From Desulfovibrio sp. (GTDB lineage: Bacteria; Desulfobacterota; Desulfovibrionia; Desulfovibrionales; Desulfovibrionaceae): a stretch of 64,000 nt of DNA. Below, in pieces: positions 26,247-35,315 of this stretch (its first letter is position 1; each line of letters opens with the position of its first letter). The stretch lies in assembly GCA_017528345.1 (NCBI GenBank), contig JAFXOX010000004.1, positions 1-64,000 of the forward strand. Direction: 5' to 3'. A program made the translations under genes and the position numbers. The notes under the pieces were generated by a model, which had not been told where the DNA came from, searched no databases, and was given only the letters and a program-made list of their open reading frames with translations.

Positions 26247-27197
26247 CTATCTAATATGACTAAAATCTGTTTCTATATTATAAATATTTTTAACAACATA
26301 TTGTGGTGAATTATTAATGCATATAAAAATTCTTCCGACATACTCGCCAATTATTCCTAGTAGAAGCATAATAATACCACCGACAAAAAAAATAGCTGAA
26401 AATATCGATGTGTATCCAAGTTGTATATTATCACAAAACATTTTCTGAAAAACAGAAGTGACTCCAAGTCCAAAACCAAAAAGAGCACAGAGAACACCCA
26501 AGAGATCTGCCATACGTAAGGGGTGTACTGAAAAATTTGTCGCTCCATTTAACCACAAGTTAATGAGCTTACGAAAAGTATAGCCACTTGTTCCACTTAA
26601 CCGAGAACGCTCTTCCATAGTTACGTAGGCAAAATTTCTTGTGCTCTGTACAAGGAGACCTGTTAAATAGGGATATGGATTGTTATATGTCAAAATTTGT
26701 TGAGCAATAAAATGTTTCATTGCATAGAAGTTTGACATATGAAAATTTTTTTCCACATCCAAGAGAAAGTGTATCATCTTTTCATTGACTTTACTGCCAA
26801 AATTTTTGAAAGCACTCTGTTTTTTTCGAGGATATTGAGCGATGGAAACATCAGCATCAGCTTCGAGTGGGCGCAAAAGATCAAAGACGTGATCTATGGG
26901 ACATTGTCCGTCATCATCAAGACAAACGAGGAAGTCGCCAGTAGCAAAGCGAAGAGTGGCCATACGAGCGCTGGCCTGACCAAAATTTTTAGTAAAATTG
27001 ATAACTTTTAGATAATTTTTTGTGCGACATAACGATATTAAAACGTCCAGCACATGGTCAGGTGAGCCGTCAACAACGCAGACGATTTCATAGCTATAAT
27101 CTGTATGCTGTGCCATCTGATAGTCGATCTCGTCGATAACTGCCTGAATCGTCTTTTCGCTGCGATAACATGGAATACAAAAACTGATTTTTTTCAT
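26247..27197 (-). CDS. Family 2 glycosyltransferase with C-terminal membrane helices (GtrB-like), AT-rich
   Basis: 316 residues. Nucleotide-sugar fold: ISFCIPCYRSEKTIQAVIDEI at the start, CVVDGSPD near 41, CLDDDGQCP near 93 (DXD-type metal site), and a late GTSGYTFRKLINLWL motif. Two helices at the end (about 230-295) with IIGEYVGRIFICINNSPQYVV, as in GtrB/dolichol-phosphate-sugar synthases that load a sugar on undecaprenyl phosphate. The DNA is much richer in A/T than its neighbours, suggesting a separate origin. Start ATG 27197 (a GTG precedes it); no good ribosome site. Confidence 0.9.
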   Translation of the reverse strand: MKKISFCIPCYRSEKTIQAVIDEIDYQMAQHTDYSYEIVCVVDGSPDHVLDVLISLCRTKNYLKVINFTKNFGQASARMATLRFATGDFLVCLDDDGQCPIDHVFDLLRPLEADADVSIAQYPRKKQSAFKNFGSKVNEKMIHFLLDVEKNFHMSNFYAMKHFIAQQILTYNNPYPYLTGLLVQSTRNFAYVTMEERSRLSGTSGYTFRKLINLWLNGATNFSVHPLRMADLLGVLCALFGFGLGVTSVFQKMFCDNIQLGYTSIFSAIFFVGGIIMLLLGIIGEYVGRIFICINNSPQYVVKNIYNIETDFSHIR

Positions 27198-27211
27198 CAC
27201 AAAATATCTGC

Positions 27212-27964
27212 CTACAGCTTTTCATCCAAAAGCAAGGTTTTAACGATATCTTTCATATAGAAGACGCCACGTTTCCTCTGAATAAATTCGGCGGCGAGCA
27301 AAGCTCCGCGCACAAAGGCCGTACGGGAAAACGATTCATGGGTGATGGAAATCCGCTCATAGCCATCGGTTGCTGTGATTTCATGCACACCGACATAGCC
27401 ATCCAAGCGAATGGAGGAAATGGGCACAACTTCACGGCTGATAGCCTGCTGAATATAGCGTGCCGTTTTTGTGGGTGAGGGTTTATTGTAGGGATGGCGC
27501 TCAATGATCTCAAAACGGTAGTCTGGAAAAACTTTGGACAGACGCTCCACAAAATCGATGACGAGATTGATTCCAGAGGTAAGCGTCGAGGCAAAAACCA
27601 ATCCTATGGAATTGGTAATCGCTTTATTTTTGATGTACTCAATTTCCCTTTCATGAAAATCTGTGGGGCAGATCACAAGGTTGGTCTTCGTCCGACAACA
27701 GAGATCCACAAGCTTAAGGGAAGTGGCACAGGCGGAAAAATCGACAATAACGTCTACAGACGTTGCCTTGGGATCAAAACGTTCAATGGGCTGCACGCAC
27801 AGAGATGGATCTATGGCAATCTCCGTAAGCTCTGTGACGGGTTTCCCTGCCGTGGCACTTTCTTCTCGACAGAGTACTGCCACGAGCTCATGCACCGGAT
27901 TTTCAGCAAGATAGCGAACAAATTCACGGCCAGCGCGACCCAGGCCACAGAGGCATATTTTCAT
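27212..27964 (-). CDS. DapB-like reductase in the glycan operon
   Basis: 250 residues resembling 4-hydroxy-tetrahydrodipicolinate reductase. Rossmann motif CLCGLGRAGRE at 4-14, DVIVDFSACATSLKLVDLC near 72, and ERHPYNKPSPTKTA near 158-171 where DapB has ExHHxxKxDxPSGTA. The catalytic His and the substrate-binding Lys align, while the second His and the PSGTA loop are changed. This suggests a related imine or 2-oxo-acid reduction on another substrate rather than lysine synthesis. It forms a block with the racemase and the ATP-grasp enzyme upstream. The ATG at 27964 has AAGGA ahead; TTG at 27967 is unlikely. Confidence 0.75.
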   Translation of the reverse strand: MKICLCGLGRAGREFVRYLAENPVHELVAVLCREESATAGKPVTELTEIAIDPSLCVQPIERFDPKATSVDVIVDFSACATSLKLVDLCCRTKTNLVICPTDFHEREIEYIKNKAITNSIGLVFASTLTSGINLVIDFVERLSKVFPDYRFEIIERHPYNKPSPTKTARYIQQAISREVVPISSIRLDGYVGVHEITATDGYERISITHESFSRTAFVRGALLAAEFIQRKRGVFYMKDIVKTLLLDEKL

Positions 27965-28028
27965 CAAGAATTCCTTTTCTGCTTTCCCTACGCCAGCATG
28001 CGAAACCTTATTCTATGGACGAAAACAA

Positions 28029-28766
28029 TTACCAATTCTTGCGAGGCATGAATGCGTTGAAGGACATGCTAGACTGCACGAAATTGACTAGAGACACAAA
28101 ATCAAAGACCGGCAAATGAAATCGCAGGCGAATACTGTCGCTATAGGGCGGCATATTGGTACATTCGAGCAAAATGCCCGCGTAGCGGTCCTTAGCGAGT
28201 GCCTCTTCCAGGCATGCAATGATTTCCCGTTCACAGACTTCTGTATCAACGCTATCCCAGTTTTGGACCGTAAAATTCGTAAACATTTCCCTGTCTTCAG
28301 TTCCGACGATGTCAAAGGCCGTTCCCTGAAGAGCGCTATCAATACCAACGGCCTGAAGATGTCGCTGCGTCAGCGTCTTGCTATTAGCGGTCAAGATCAA
28401 AAGTTTTTTGCCCTGAAAGGCCAACAAAAGACTTGGCACAAGCATCAGAGCGGAGGTAAAGAGAGGAACATGGAGAACGCGAGCGATTTTTTCCTGAAAA
28501 AGAGACAAAAAACCACATGACGTGGTGATGGCGCGCACTCCAGCTGCTTCAAGCTCCTGTGCCGCTTCAATGAATGGCTTAAGATCCTCGTCCTGTAAAT
28601 CAAGCACGACCTTCTGCGGCAGACTCCCTCGAACGACCTTATAGAGCACGGGAAAATTCCAGGTTCTGGCATTGCCCACATCGCCCACAATACGCGGGAA
28701 ATGCGACTCAAGCATCAGAATGCCGAGATCGTAGCCGTAGATGTTCTTTCCACCCTGCACAATCAT
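28029..28766 (-). CDS. Aspartate/glutamate (or hydantoin) racemase family protein
   Basis: 245 residues from the ATG at 28766 (GGAG upstream). The two-cysteine racemase fold is visible: ITTSCGFLSLF near 81 (first Cys) and LLECTNMPPYSD near 200 (second Cys), each in a domain half with hydrophobic strands (KLLILTANSKTLT, PVFDFVSLV). Members interconvert L- and D-acidic amino acids or act on related compounds; the exact substrate is unknown. It lies 8 bases after the ATP-grasp gene and about 60 before the DapB-like gene. Confidence 0.75.
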   Translation of the reverse strand: MIVQGGKNIYGYDLGILMLESHFPRIVGDVGNARTWNFPVLYKVVRGSLPQKVVLDLQDEDLKPFIEAAQELEAAGVRAITTSCGFLSLFQEKIARVLHVPLFTSALMLVPSLLLAFQGKKLLILTANSKTLTQRHLQAVGIDSALQGTAFDIVGTEDREMFTNFTVQNWDSVDTEVCEREIIACLEEALAKDRYAGILLECTNMPPYSDSIRLRFHLPVFDFVSLVNFVQSSMSFNAFMPRKNW

Positions 28767-28774
28767 GACGTCTC

Positions 28775-30016
28775 CTACCACACCAAACCTGCCAAGCCCT
28801 GTTCTGTTTGAATGGTGGCTGAAAAGGTCTCTTTTACACGTTCAATAATCGTATAGCAGTCCGCCCTATTGCTACCGGAAAGCAAGATGGGACCATATTT
28901 TCCAGAATCATCTCTCAGTGCTTGGGTTTTCATGCCAATATGAAAACCATCGCAGCAAAACTTATGGACACCCGGAATCTTCATGACAGCATCAATGCCA
29001 TCAAGAGATGTCAGCACACCATCAGGAAACGCAAAGCAAAGCCAGGCCGAGACCTTATTATCCAGCCTATCCTCATCCACAAAGATTTTACGGTCTTCCA
29101 TAAGGTAGTCAATGAGCGCCGTATTGGTGTCAAAGCCACTGGCCAGAGGTGTCAGATCTGAGGAAAGATAGACCCCGCCACCACGGGCTGCACATTCCAC
29201 AAGATACACCTTGTGGTCTTCCTCGCAGTAAAGATATTCGGCATGCGTTATCCCAAAGGGCAGATCAAAGGCGCGAATGATAGCGTCATTGGTTTCCTTG
29301 ACGAGGTGAGCTCTGGGATCCTCAAGGTTTTTGACTGAAGAAAACATACACATTTTTGAGACAAAGAGATTTTCTACAGCAAAATACTCTTTGTCTCCTA
29401 CGTCAAGGGTCACATACTGATGATCCATGGCAAAACCATCAGCCAGGTATTCTTTGCCACAAATGAATTTCTCTACAATAACATCCTGAGCCTGGGATTT
29501 ACCAAGAGAATACGCAAAATTTGCTCTCAGTTCCTCATCCGAAGAGATTTTCACAACCCCACGACTCCCGCTGCTATCCACTGGCTTGATAATGACAGGA
29601 TAGCCAATGCTGTGTGCGGCCTCAAGGGCTTCGGCAAGGGTTGCCGCCTTGGCAAAATCAGGAACTGGCAGGCCCGCTTTTTTAGCCTGACAGCGCATAC
29701 TGTATTTATTGGTAAAGCGTCTGGCGCAATCACAGCCAATGCCCTTGAGTCCCATATGCTCAGCCACATAGGCCACAGAGAGTACAGACACATCCGTTTG
29801 ATCTGTTGTGATGGCATGGATCTGCTCGTTTTGCGCAATCTCGAGGATCCGCTCTTTATCACGAGTATCAACATGATACGACGTATCGCAGATCTTAAAA
29901 CAAGGGTAGTCCCCTGCAATACTCACACAAATAACTCGATATCCGCGTTCCTTGCAGATGCGAACAAAATTCAGCTGACCTTCACCAGCTCCCAGAATCA
30001 TTATTGTTTTTGACAT
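28775..30016 (-). CDS. ATP-grasp ligase (carbamoyl-phosphate synthase/PurK-like)
   Basis: 413 residues. Pre-ATP-grasp Rossmann part (TIMILGAGEGQLNFVRICKERGY), then the ATP-grasp fold: VIIKPVDSSGSRGVVKI near 137-153 (Lys and glycine-rich loop), VIVEKFICGKEYLADGF near 175, and YLVECAARGGGVYLSSDLTP near 275 with the metal-binding acid. Such enzymes join a carboxylate to an amine or thiol via an acyl phosphate. In this setting it may attach an amino acid to an amino sugar; this is inference. Start uncertain: ATG 30016 fits homologues, ATG 30034 is also open; neither has a good ribosome site. Confidence 0.8.
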   Translation of the reverse strand: MSKTIMILGAGEGQLNFVRICKERGYRVICVSIAGDYPCFKICDTSYHVDTRDKERILEIAQNEQIHAITTDQTDVSVLSVAYVAEHMGLKGIGCDCARRFTNKYSMRCQAKKAGLPVPDFAKAATLAEALEAAHSIGYPVIIKPVDSSGSRGVVKISSDEELRANFAYSLGKSQAQDVIVEKFICGKEYLADGFAMDHQYVTLDVGDKEYFAVENLFVSKMCMFSSVKNLEDPRAHLVKETNDAIIRAFDLPFGITHAEYLYCEEDHKVYLVECAARGGGVYLSSDLTPLASGFDTNTALIDYLMEDRKIFVDEDRLDNKVSAWLCFAFPDGVLTSLDGIDAVMKIPGVHKFCCDGFHIGMKTQALRDDSGKYGPILLSGSNRADCYTIIERVKETFSATIQTEQGLAGLVW

Positions 30017-30132
30017 CAATGCTTCGGCATACATCCCCAGACTTAGGACAACGCGACTGCCGCCTCCCTGACTTCTCTGTCTGAAAAAGATCTTTGCGTT
30101 GTAGATTTCCGTTCCATACTCTCGGTTTCTTC

Positions 30133-32013
30133 TCAGTGACTTTGGGATGACTCATCGGAGAGATACTGAAAAGTCAGGTTAAGCGCATTTTTTCCTGGCG
30201 GAACAAGCCAAAAAGGAAAAGCTCCGGCACATTGCCCCCAGAGTTTTGCCGAACCAGTTGCCCGAAACTCTGACGGAGCAATTTGCGTCCACGTCAGAGG
30301 AGCAGAACTTTGAGCAAAAAGCAAAGGAACAAGCTGTGGGAGGAAAAAATCTGCATCCATATGGCGGGCAATACTATCATTTAAGGGCTGTAGCAGGAGG
30401 TAAAGGGCAGCAGGCTTACCGTAGTAATAGATATACAGCTTATTGTAGGGCGGCTGTTTCTGACTTGCGACATGAAGATCCACAAAAAGGCTGCCTTTAT
30501 CTGTCCACAGCCTTCCCGTACAGATATTTCCCTGCGCATCTCTCATGTCAAGCTGAAAGGTACGCTGCGCCTCATCCTCTATGGCAACGCTCTTCAGATC
30601 CCAGTATTTGGCCACAGCTCTGTTCAGCCAAAAATCGGGATTGCGATCAAGATCATTGAGATGATAGCCCAGAACCATACGTGAATCTCCCTGCACAGTA
30701 AGGGCTGGTACCCGCACATCTTGCCCTCTATGTTCTGCGTAGAGAGCATCTCTCTGCTCGGTAATGGCATGCACAAAATAAAATTTATAAGCATCCTGCA
30801 CCAACATCACGACAGCGACAGCCCCTACACAGCAAAGAAAAATCCGCAATACACGCCTAGCTTGCCGTGCTTTAACAAATACATTTCCTGCCTCTATGGC
30901 CGTAGCTACGGCAATGAAGGAAGCGATGACAAGCTGTACATAGGTTGTGGCAAAGGCTCGCTCAGGCGGCCAGGGTGTAAAAAAATAGGCGCCATGAGTT
31001 GCCGCAAAGGGAACGAGATAAAAACATGTCAGCAGGGGAATATGCCGCACAAATGTTCCCTTGTAGCAACGCCAAAGCACCCAAAAAGCCCAAACCAAAA
31101 GAAAAAGTGCAAGCCACTGCTGCGCAAGAGCCTGTGGCAGATGTACGCAGTAATCGGCAATGCGTCCGATCAACGGCTGCTCAAGCCAGGCATGCACCTC
31201 AAGATCGGTTGTATGCGCGATTCTGCCGGCATTACCGGGTGCTAGCAAGGTTATGGCTGCGCCGACACTCACCGCCACAAAACCGACAAATAAAAGAGCT
31301 AAGACGCTTTTCCTTGCCTTACGCAAGACACAGAGAATACATCCGGCCAGGGCGGCTACGGGCATGGCAGCTGAACTGGCATAATCTAGAGACGCTGTAC
31401 ACAGGCCAAGAAGAATCATCAGCAGGCAAAAGAGGCCGTACACAGGCCATGAACAGGAAAGGTTCAGTCCTTTGGGTTCCAGAGCCATGCGGTACGGCAG
31501 CAGAAAAAGCAGCTGAAAGACAATGGCAGGCATCCCTCCCACACTGACCCAGAAAAACGCTGAACCAAATGATGGCATGCCGACCCAAAGAAAAACGGCA
31601 ATGAGCAAAAGCGAAGAAGCCTTAAGCTTTTCCTTCCAGGCTGAACCATAGATATGCACATGGATGAGCACACATACGCCGACAAAAAGCAGGGCTGAAA
31701 GCGCCAGGCGCAACATGTCTGGCAAAAGAAAAGACGCATAGACAAAAAAATTGCCCATAAAGCGTCCGCACCAGGTTGTATACATGCGCACGGATTGATC
31801 AAAGGCCGCCGTAAGCGTCATGGGTTCAAGACTTTCAATGGGAGCGCCCGCCATGAACTGTGCGTAGCCTGGCGTCATGTTTTTGCTAAAAAGATAGTTG
31901 TCTGTCATAAATGGCGAAAGACTCGCCAAAGAAAACATGACAAGCCAGACAAAGGCTGCGGCCAACCAGAAGGACGCAGGAAGTGAGGATGATTTCGTAG
32001 CGTGATCAGCCAT
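30133..32013 (-). CDS. Large polytopic membrane protein (DUF6056-like, possible GT-C enzyme)
   Basis: About 626 residues with some 11-13 hydrophobic helices and a soluble C-terminal domain (from about 430). The first loop holds SPFMTDNYLFSKNMTPGYAQFM, similar in place to the acidic loop of GT-C transferases, but the family is poorly known; I recognise it as DUF6056-like by pattern only. The start is the ATG at 32013 with GGGA upstream, inside the end of asnB by 8 bases. Its site in the glycan operon suggests a sugar transferase or polymer-handling role. Confidence 0.6.
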   Translation of the reverse strand: MADHATKSSSLPASFWLAAAFVWLVMFSLASLSPFMTDNYLFSKNMTPGYAQFMAGAPIESLEPMTLTAAFDQSVRMYTTWCGRFMGNFFVYASFLLPDMLRLALSALLFVGVCVLIHVHIYGSAWKEKLKASSLLLIAVFLWVGMPSFGSAFFWVSVGGMPAIVFQLLFLLPYRMALEPKGLNLSCSWPVYGLFCLLMILLGLCTASLDYASSAAMPVAALAGCILCVLRKARKSVLALLFVGFVAVSVGAAITLLAPGNAGRIAHTTDLEVHAWLEQPLIGRIADYCVHLPQALAQQWLALFLLVWAFWVLWRCYKGTFVRHIPLLTCFYLVPFAATHGAYFFTPWPPERAFATTYVQLVIASFIAVATAIEAGNVFVKARQARRVLRIFLCCVGAVAVVMLVQDAYKFYFVHAITEQRDALYAEHRGQDVRVPALTVQGDSRMVLGYHLNDLDRNPDFWLNRAVAKYWDLKSVAIEDEAQRTFQLDMRDAQGNICTGRLWTDKGSLFVDLHVASQKQPPYNKLYIYYYGKPAALYLLLQPLNDSIARHMDADFFLPQLVPLLFAQSSAPLTWTQIAPSEFRATGSAKLWGQCAGAFPFWLVPPGKNALNLTFQYLSDESSQSH

Positions 32014-33856
32014 TGATTTTCCCATAGCGTAAGTGATTGAGCACATGCACTGCCCATAAAAAAAGCCTGAGATCACCACGTCTGGATTTGTGCGCCTCAA
32101 GCGCCGAGGCAAGGTGACCAGCATGTATACCCCATTGTGCTTTGGGATCTGGCATACTGCGCAGCCAGTTGTTCAGGGGTATACCAAAGCCTTTTTTGGG
32201 AAGGTTGAGAATGCGCTCTGGGAGCCATCCGGCTAGCGCTTTCTTCAAGATGTATTTACGCACGCCATTGCGGTATTTAAAGCGATTGGGCAGACGCTGA
32301 CAAAAGGCAACAATATCGTTGTCAAGAAAGACAGCCCTGCTCTCAAGGGAAACCATCATGGCCGCGCGATCCACTTTCACAAGGATATCGTCGGACAAAT
32401 AAAAACGCGTAAAAAAGTACAGGGCCTGACTGAGATCATCTGCCCCTTGGTGCTGATGATACAGGGTAAGAGCATCCTCGTAGATTTCCTCAGCTGTCAG
32501 GGGTTGTTCAAAAAAGAGCGGAAGTTCTGCCGGTTCAAGCGGGCTCATCCAAATTGGGAGCTGCAGTGCCCTGTCATAGGAAAGACCGCGCAAAACGCGT
32601 TTAAGCTTGAACTCAAGACTCATATTGCGGTCTGAAGAGGAAACGTGTGACAAGCCAGAACGCAAAAGCCTGTGCACAAAAGCTGGGACACAACGACGAT
32701 ACAACGCTGCCGGGGCAAGTGCCGCTAGGGGGTCGTAACCGGCAAAGAGCTCATCGCCGGCATCTCCTGATAGGGCAACTGTGACATATTTTCTCGCAAA
32801 CGCAGCCAAATGCTCTGTGGGGATCAGGGAGGCATCACCCAGTGGCTCACTCATCCTGCCAAGAATATCTGGTGCTGTTGCGCGCAAATCATCAGCTGTG
32901 AGCATGGAGACATAGTGCTTGCAGCCGATAAACTCGGCCACCTCTCGGGCATTGCCGGATTCATCGAAGCTCGGTTCTCTAAAACCAATGCTAAAGGCTG
33001 AAATGGCATCAGGCTCAAGACATTGGCTAGCCGCGGCAAGCACGGCACTTGAGTCAATACCACCAGAAAGAAAAACGCCTAAAGGAACGTCTGAAAGCAG
33101 TCTGCGCCGGACAGCTTCTACGAGAAGATGCCGCAACTCCTCCACAAGCCTTGGTTCATCACTCTCTGTCAGGCTCTCATCGGGCATAAGCTCAAATTGC
33201 CAATAGCTCTCGCTCCGAATTTCCTGGCTCACAAGATCATATTTCAGCCAGCTGGCAGGAGGAAGCCCATAGCAGGAAGGATGAAGCGTGCGGCCAGCCG
33301 GCAGATAGCCCCAGCCCAAAAAACGCTGGAGATTGGCCGTATTAATGCTCTTGTCAAAAAAAGGCCAATGGGCAAGGGAGGCGATTTCGCTCGCAAAAGC
33401 CAGTCCATGGGCATTATGCGTGTAAAAAAGCGGCTTTTCCCCAAAACGGTCACGGGCAAGGACAATGACACGTTCTCTGGGATCAAAAATCGCCACGGCG
33501 AACATACCGTTAAAAAGCGCAAAGCAGTCACAGCCATAAGCAAGATAGGCCCGAAGCAGTGTCTCCGTGTCCGAATGGCTGGTTGTGAAGACATGCCCGT
33601 TCTGCTCAAGACGCCTGCGGATCTCAAGATGGTTGTAGATCTCACCGTTGTAAACAAGAACAACACCGCTCGCACTATCCCGCATGGGCTGCTGGCCGCA
33701 GGCAAGATCAACGATGGCCAGGCGCCGGTGTCCAAGATGCACAGAGCCGTCTGTGAAAAAGCCCTGAGCATCTGGGCCTCTGTGCGTAAGGGCCGCTGTC
33801 ATGGCCTGGAGATGCTCATCTGCGCCATCTCCGATAAATCCGGCAATACCACACAT
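32006..33856 (-). CDS. asnB: Glutamine-hydrolysing asparagine synthase-type amidotransferase
   Basis: 616 residues. Class II glutaminase domain with the catalytic Cys2 (MCGIAGFIG), RGPDAQG near 26, LVYNGEIYNH near 68; then the synthase domain with the pyrophosphate loop GVFLSGGIDSSAVLAA near 258 and SGDAGDELFAGYD near 350. It could make asparagine, but AsnB paralogs in O-antigen clusters often amidate uronic acids or other carboxylates. The UDP-glucuronate epimerase at 35316 supports such a role here. It follows the GT2 gene by 8 bases and overlaps the next gene. Confidence 0.88.
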   Translation of the reverse strand: MCGIAGFIGDGADEHLQAMTAALTHRGPDAQGFFTDGSVHLGHRRLAIVDLACGQQPMRDSASGVVLVYNGEIYNHLEIRRRLEQNGHVFTTSHSDTETLLRAYLAYGCDCFALFNGMFAVAIFDPRERVIVLARDRFGEKPLFYTHNAHGLAFASEIASLAHWPFFDKSINTANLQRFLGWGYLPAGRTLHPSCYGLPPASWLKYDLVSQEIRSESYWQFELMPDESLTESDEPRLVEELRHLLVEAVRRRLLSDVPLGVFLSGGIDSSAVLAAASQCLEPDAISAFSIGFREPSFDESGNAREVAEFIGCKHYVSMLTADDLRATAPDILGRMSEPLGDASLIPTEHLAAFARKYVTVALSGDAGDELFAGYDPLAALAPAALYRRCVPAFVHRLLRSGLSHVSSSDRNMSLEFKLKRVLRGLSYDRALQLPIWMSPLEPAELPLFFEQPLTAEEIYEDALTLYHQHQGADDLSQALYFFTRFYLSDDILVKVDRAAMMVSLESRAVFLDNDIVAFCQRLPNRFKYRNGVRKYILKKALAGWLPERILNLPKKGFGIPLNNWLRSMPDPKAQWGIHAGHLASALEAHKSRRGDLRLFLWAVHVLNHLRYGKING

Positions 33857-33864
33857 AACAAGAT

Positions 33865-34815
33865 CTACTTAGCTTTTAATGGAAAGTTGACAAGTTCCTT
33901 GGCCACATAGGGTTTCTCACGGCTGGAGGCAAAATAGGTGCGGGAAACCACTTCCGCCAAGATACCCATGAGGATGCTGATACCACCAAGGAGAAACGCA
34001 ATGCCGCTAAAAAGGGGAAGTGGTGTCAGGACCAAACTGACACCTGAGAAAAACTTCAGTCCAAGAGCCCAGATCAGAGAAAGGAATGAAAGAAAAAGCG
34101 CGATCAGGCCAAAGCCGCCAAAAATATAGATGGGTTTCGCAAGAAAGCGATCAAGAAACTTGACCACACAAATATCAAGAAGGACCTTGAAAATGCGCTC
34201 AAGGCCATAACTTGAAGTACCAAACTGGCGGGCGTGATGGGAAACGGGAATTTCCGTGACCTTGGCCCCCTTCCAGGCTGCATAGACGGGTATAAAGCGG
34301 TGCATTTCACCATAGAGATGCACGTCCTTGATCACTTCTCGCCGGTAGGCCTTAAGCGTACAGCCATAGTCGTGCAAATGCACTCCAGAAACCCAGGAAA
34401 TGATGGCATTGGCAATGTGACTTGGCAGGTTCCGCTTAATGGGATTATCTTTGCGGTCCTTGCGCCAGCCACTGACCACATCATAGCCCTCGTCAAGTTT
34501 GGTCAGAAGCTTGGGAATATCTGCGGGGTCATTCTGCAGGTCACTGTCGAGAAATACGAGCACATCACCTGAGGCGTGATCAATGCCCGCTTGAATGGCC
34601 GCAGTCTGACCCGTATTACGTGCCAGGCGAATGACTTTGCAGTAGAGATGTTTCTCGGCCTCATTTTTCAAGAGCGTAAAAGACGAATCCACGCTTCCAT
34701 CATCAATGAAAATCGCCTCCATATCCGGGTATTGCTCGGAAAAGGTGGCTATAGCTTCAAAAAGTTTCGGCAAACTGCCCTCTTCATTATAGACAGGAAT
34801 CACCAAACTGATCAT
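33865..34815 (-). CDS. Family 2 glycosyltransferase (ArnC/PgaC-like undecaprenyl-phosphate transferase)
   Basis: 316 residues. Start ATG 34815 with GGAGG upstream. ISLVIPVYNEEGSLPKLFEAI, FIDDGSVDSS near 38, VFLDSDLQNDPADIP near 88 (DXD), CTLKAYRREVIKDV near 160, HHARQFGTSSYGL near 196, then two membrane helices (about 232-290) and a conserved tail EVVSRTYF. Typical of enzymes that make undecaprenyl-phosphate-sugar donors. It is the first gene of the long minus-strand operon. Part of its 5' end is repeated as a decayed copy at 35162-35290. Confidence 0.92.
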   Translation of the reverse strand: MISLVIPVYNEEGSLPKLFEAIATFSEQYPDMEAIFIDDGSVDSSFTLLKNEAEKHLYCKVIRLARNTGQTAAIQAGIDHASGDVLVFLDSDLQNDPADIPKLLTKLDEGYDVVSGWRKDRKDNPIKRNLPSHIANAIISWVSGVHLHDYGCTLKAYRREVIKDVHLYGEMHRFIPVYAAWKGAKVTEIPVSHHARQFGTSSYGLERIFKVLLDICVVKFLDRFLAKPIYIFGGFGLIALFLSFLSLIWALGLKFFSGVSLVLTPLPLFSGIAFLLGGISILMGILAEVVSRTYFASSREKPYVAKELVNFPLKAK

Positions 34816-34827
34816 ATATGCCTCCAC

Positions 34828-35161
34828 AAGACAGGTTCACATTCAAGAAACAATAATGAGCTAGGCCTCAGTGAGACAGCCGTTTGTCCCTGCTAGTCTC
34901 TGCCTCAAAGGCTTCTGACAGACGGCTGGTACAGGGATCTTCAAGATATGATATGTTGAGTTCCAAATGCCACTTCGCCGATCGAAGATAGTCTTCTCAG
35001 GCAGCCCGTTTTGTGGCACACGACTAAGGTCTGGGCAAACAGACAATACTTGCCAAAGCCGTCTTTGAGCCAGGTCCTGTGTCTCATCGGAATGCTTCTG
35101 TTTACAAAAGGCACAACTTGTTTTTCAAAAGCGTGCAAGGCATAGGAACTTCCAACGTCAG
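34828..35161. other. Non-coding stretch upstream of the glycan operon
   Basis: About 330 bases without a recognisable gene. An open frame on the minus strand (34941-35138) has no family resemblance. The promoter of the ten-gene operon should lie here, but I cannot pick a convincing one. Confidence 0.4.
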
Positions 35162-35290
35162 TACAAACGTTTTCTGTCGCTGGATATTACTAAAAAAAGT
35201 GGCTATAGCTTCAAAAAAATTCGGCAAACTTGCCTTTTTCATTGAAGGCAGCAGACTCTCAACTGAACATATCTGCCTTCACAAAACAAG
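35162..35290 (-). pseudogene. Decayed copy of the 5' end of a family 2 glycosyltransferase gene
   Basis: Clear similarity to 34700-34835, the first codons and leader of the neighbouring glycosyltransferase: both share GTGGCTATAGCTTCAAAAA, TTCGGCAAACT and a matching ATCTGCCTTCACAA/ATATGCCTCCACAA leader block. The copy has many changes, including loss of the start region, and no open frame. It looks like the leftover of a replaced or deleted paralog. Confidence 0.65.
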
Positions 35291-35315
35291 TGCGAGATGA
35301 CAACAAGGAGCGAAG

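Noticed and set aside
35079..35300. 73-residue plus-strand ORF
   Set aside because: It lies on the opposite strand of the decayed glycosyltransferase copy and resembles only the matching shadow frame of the intact gene.
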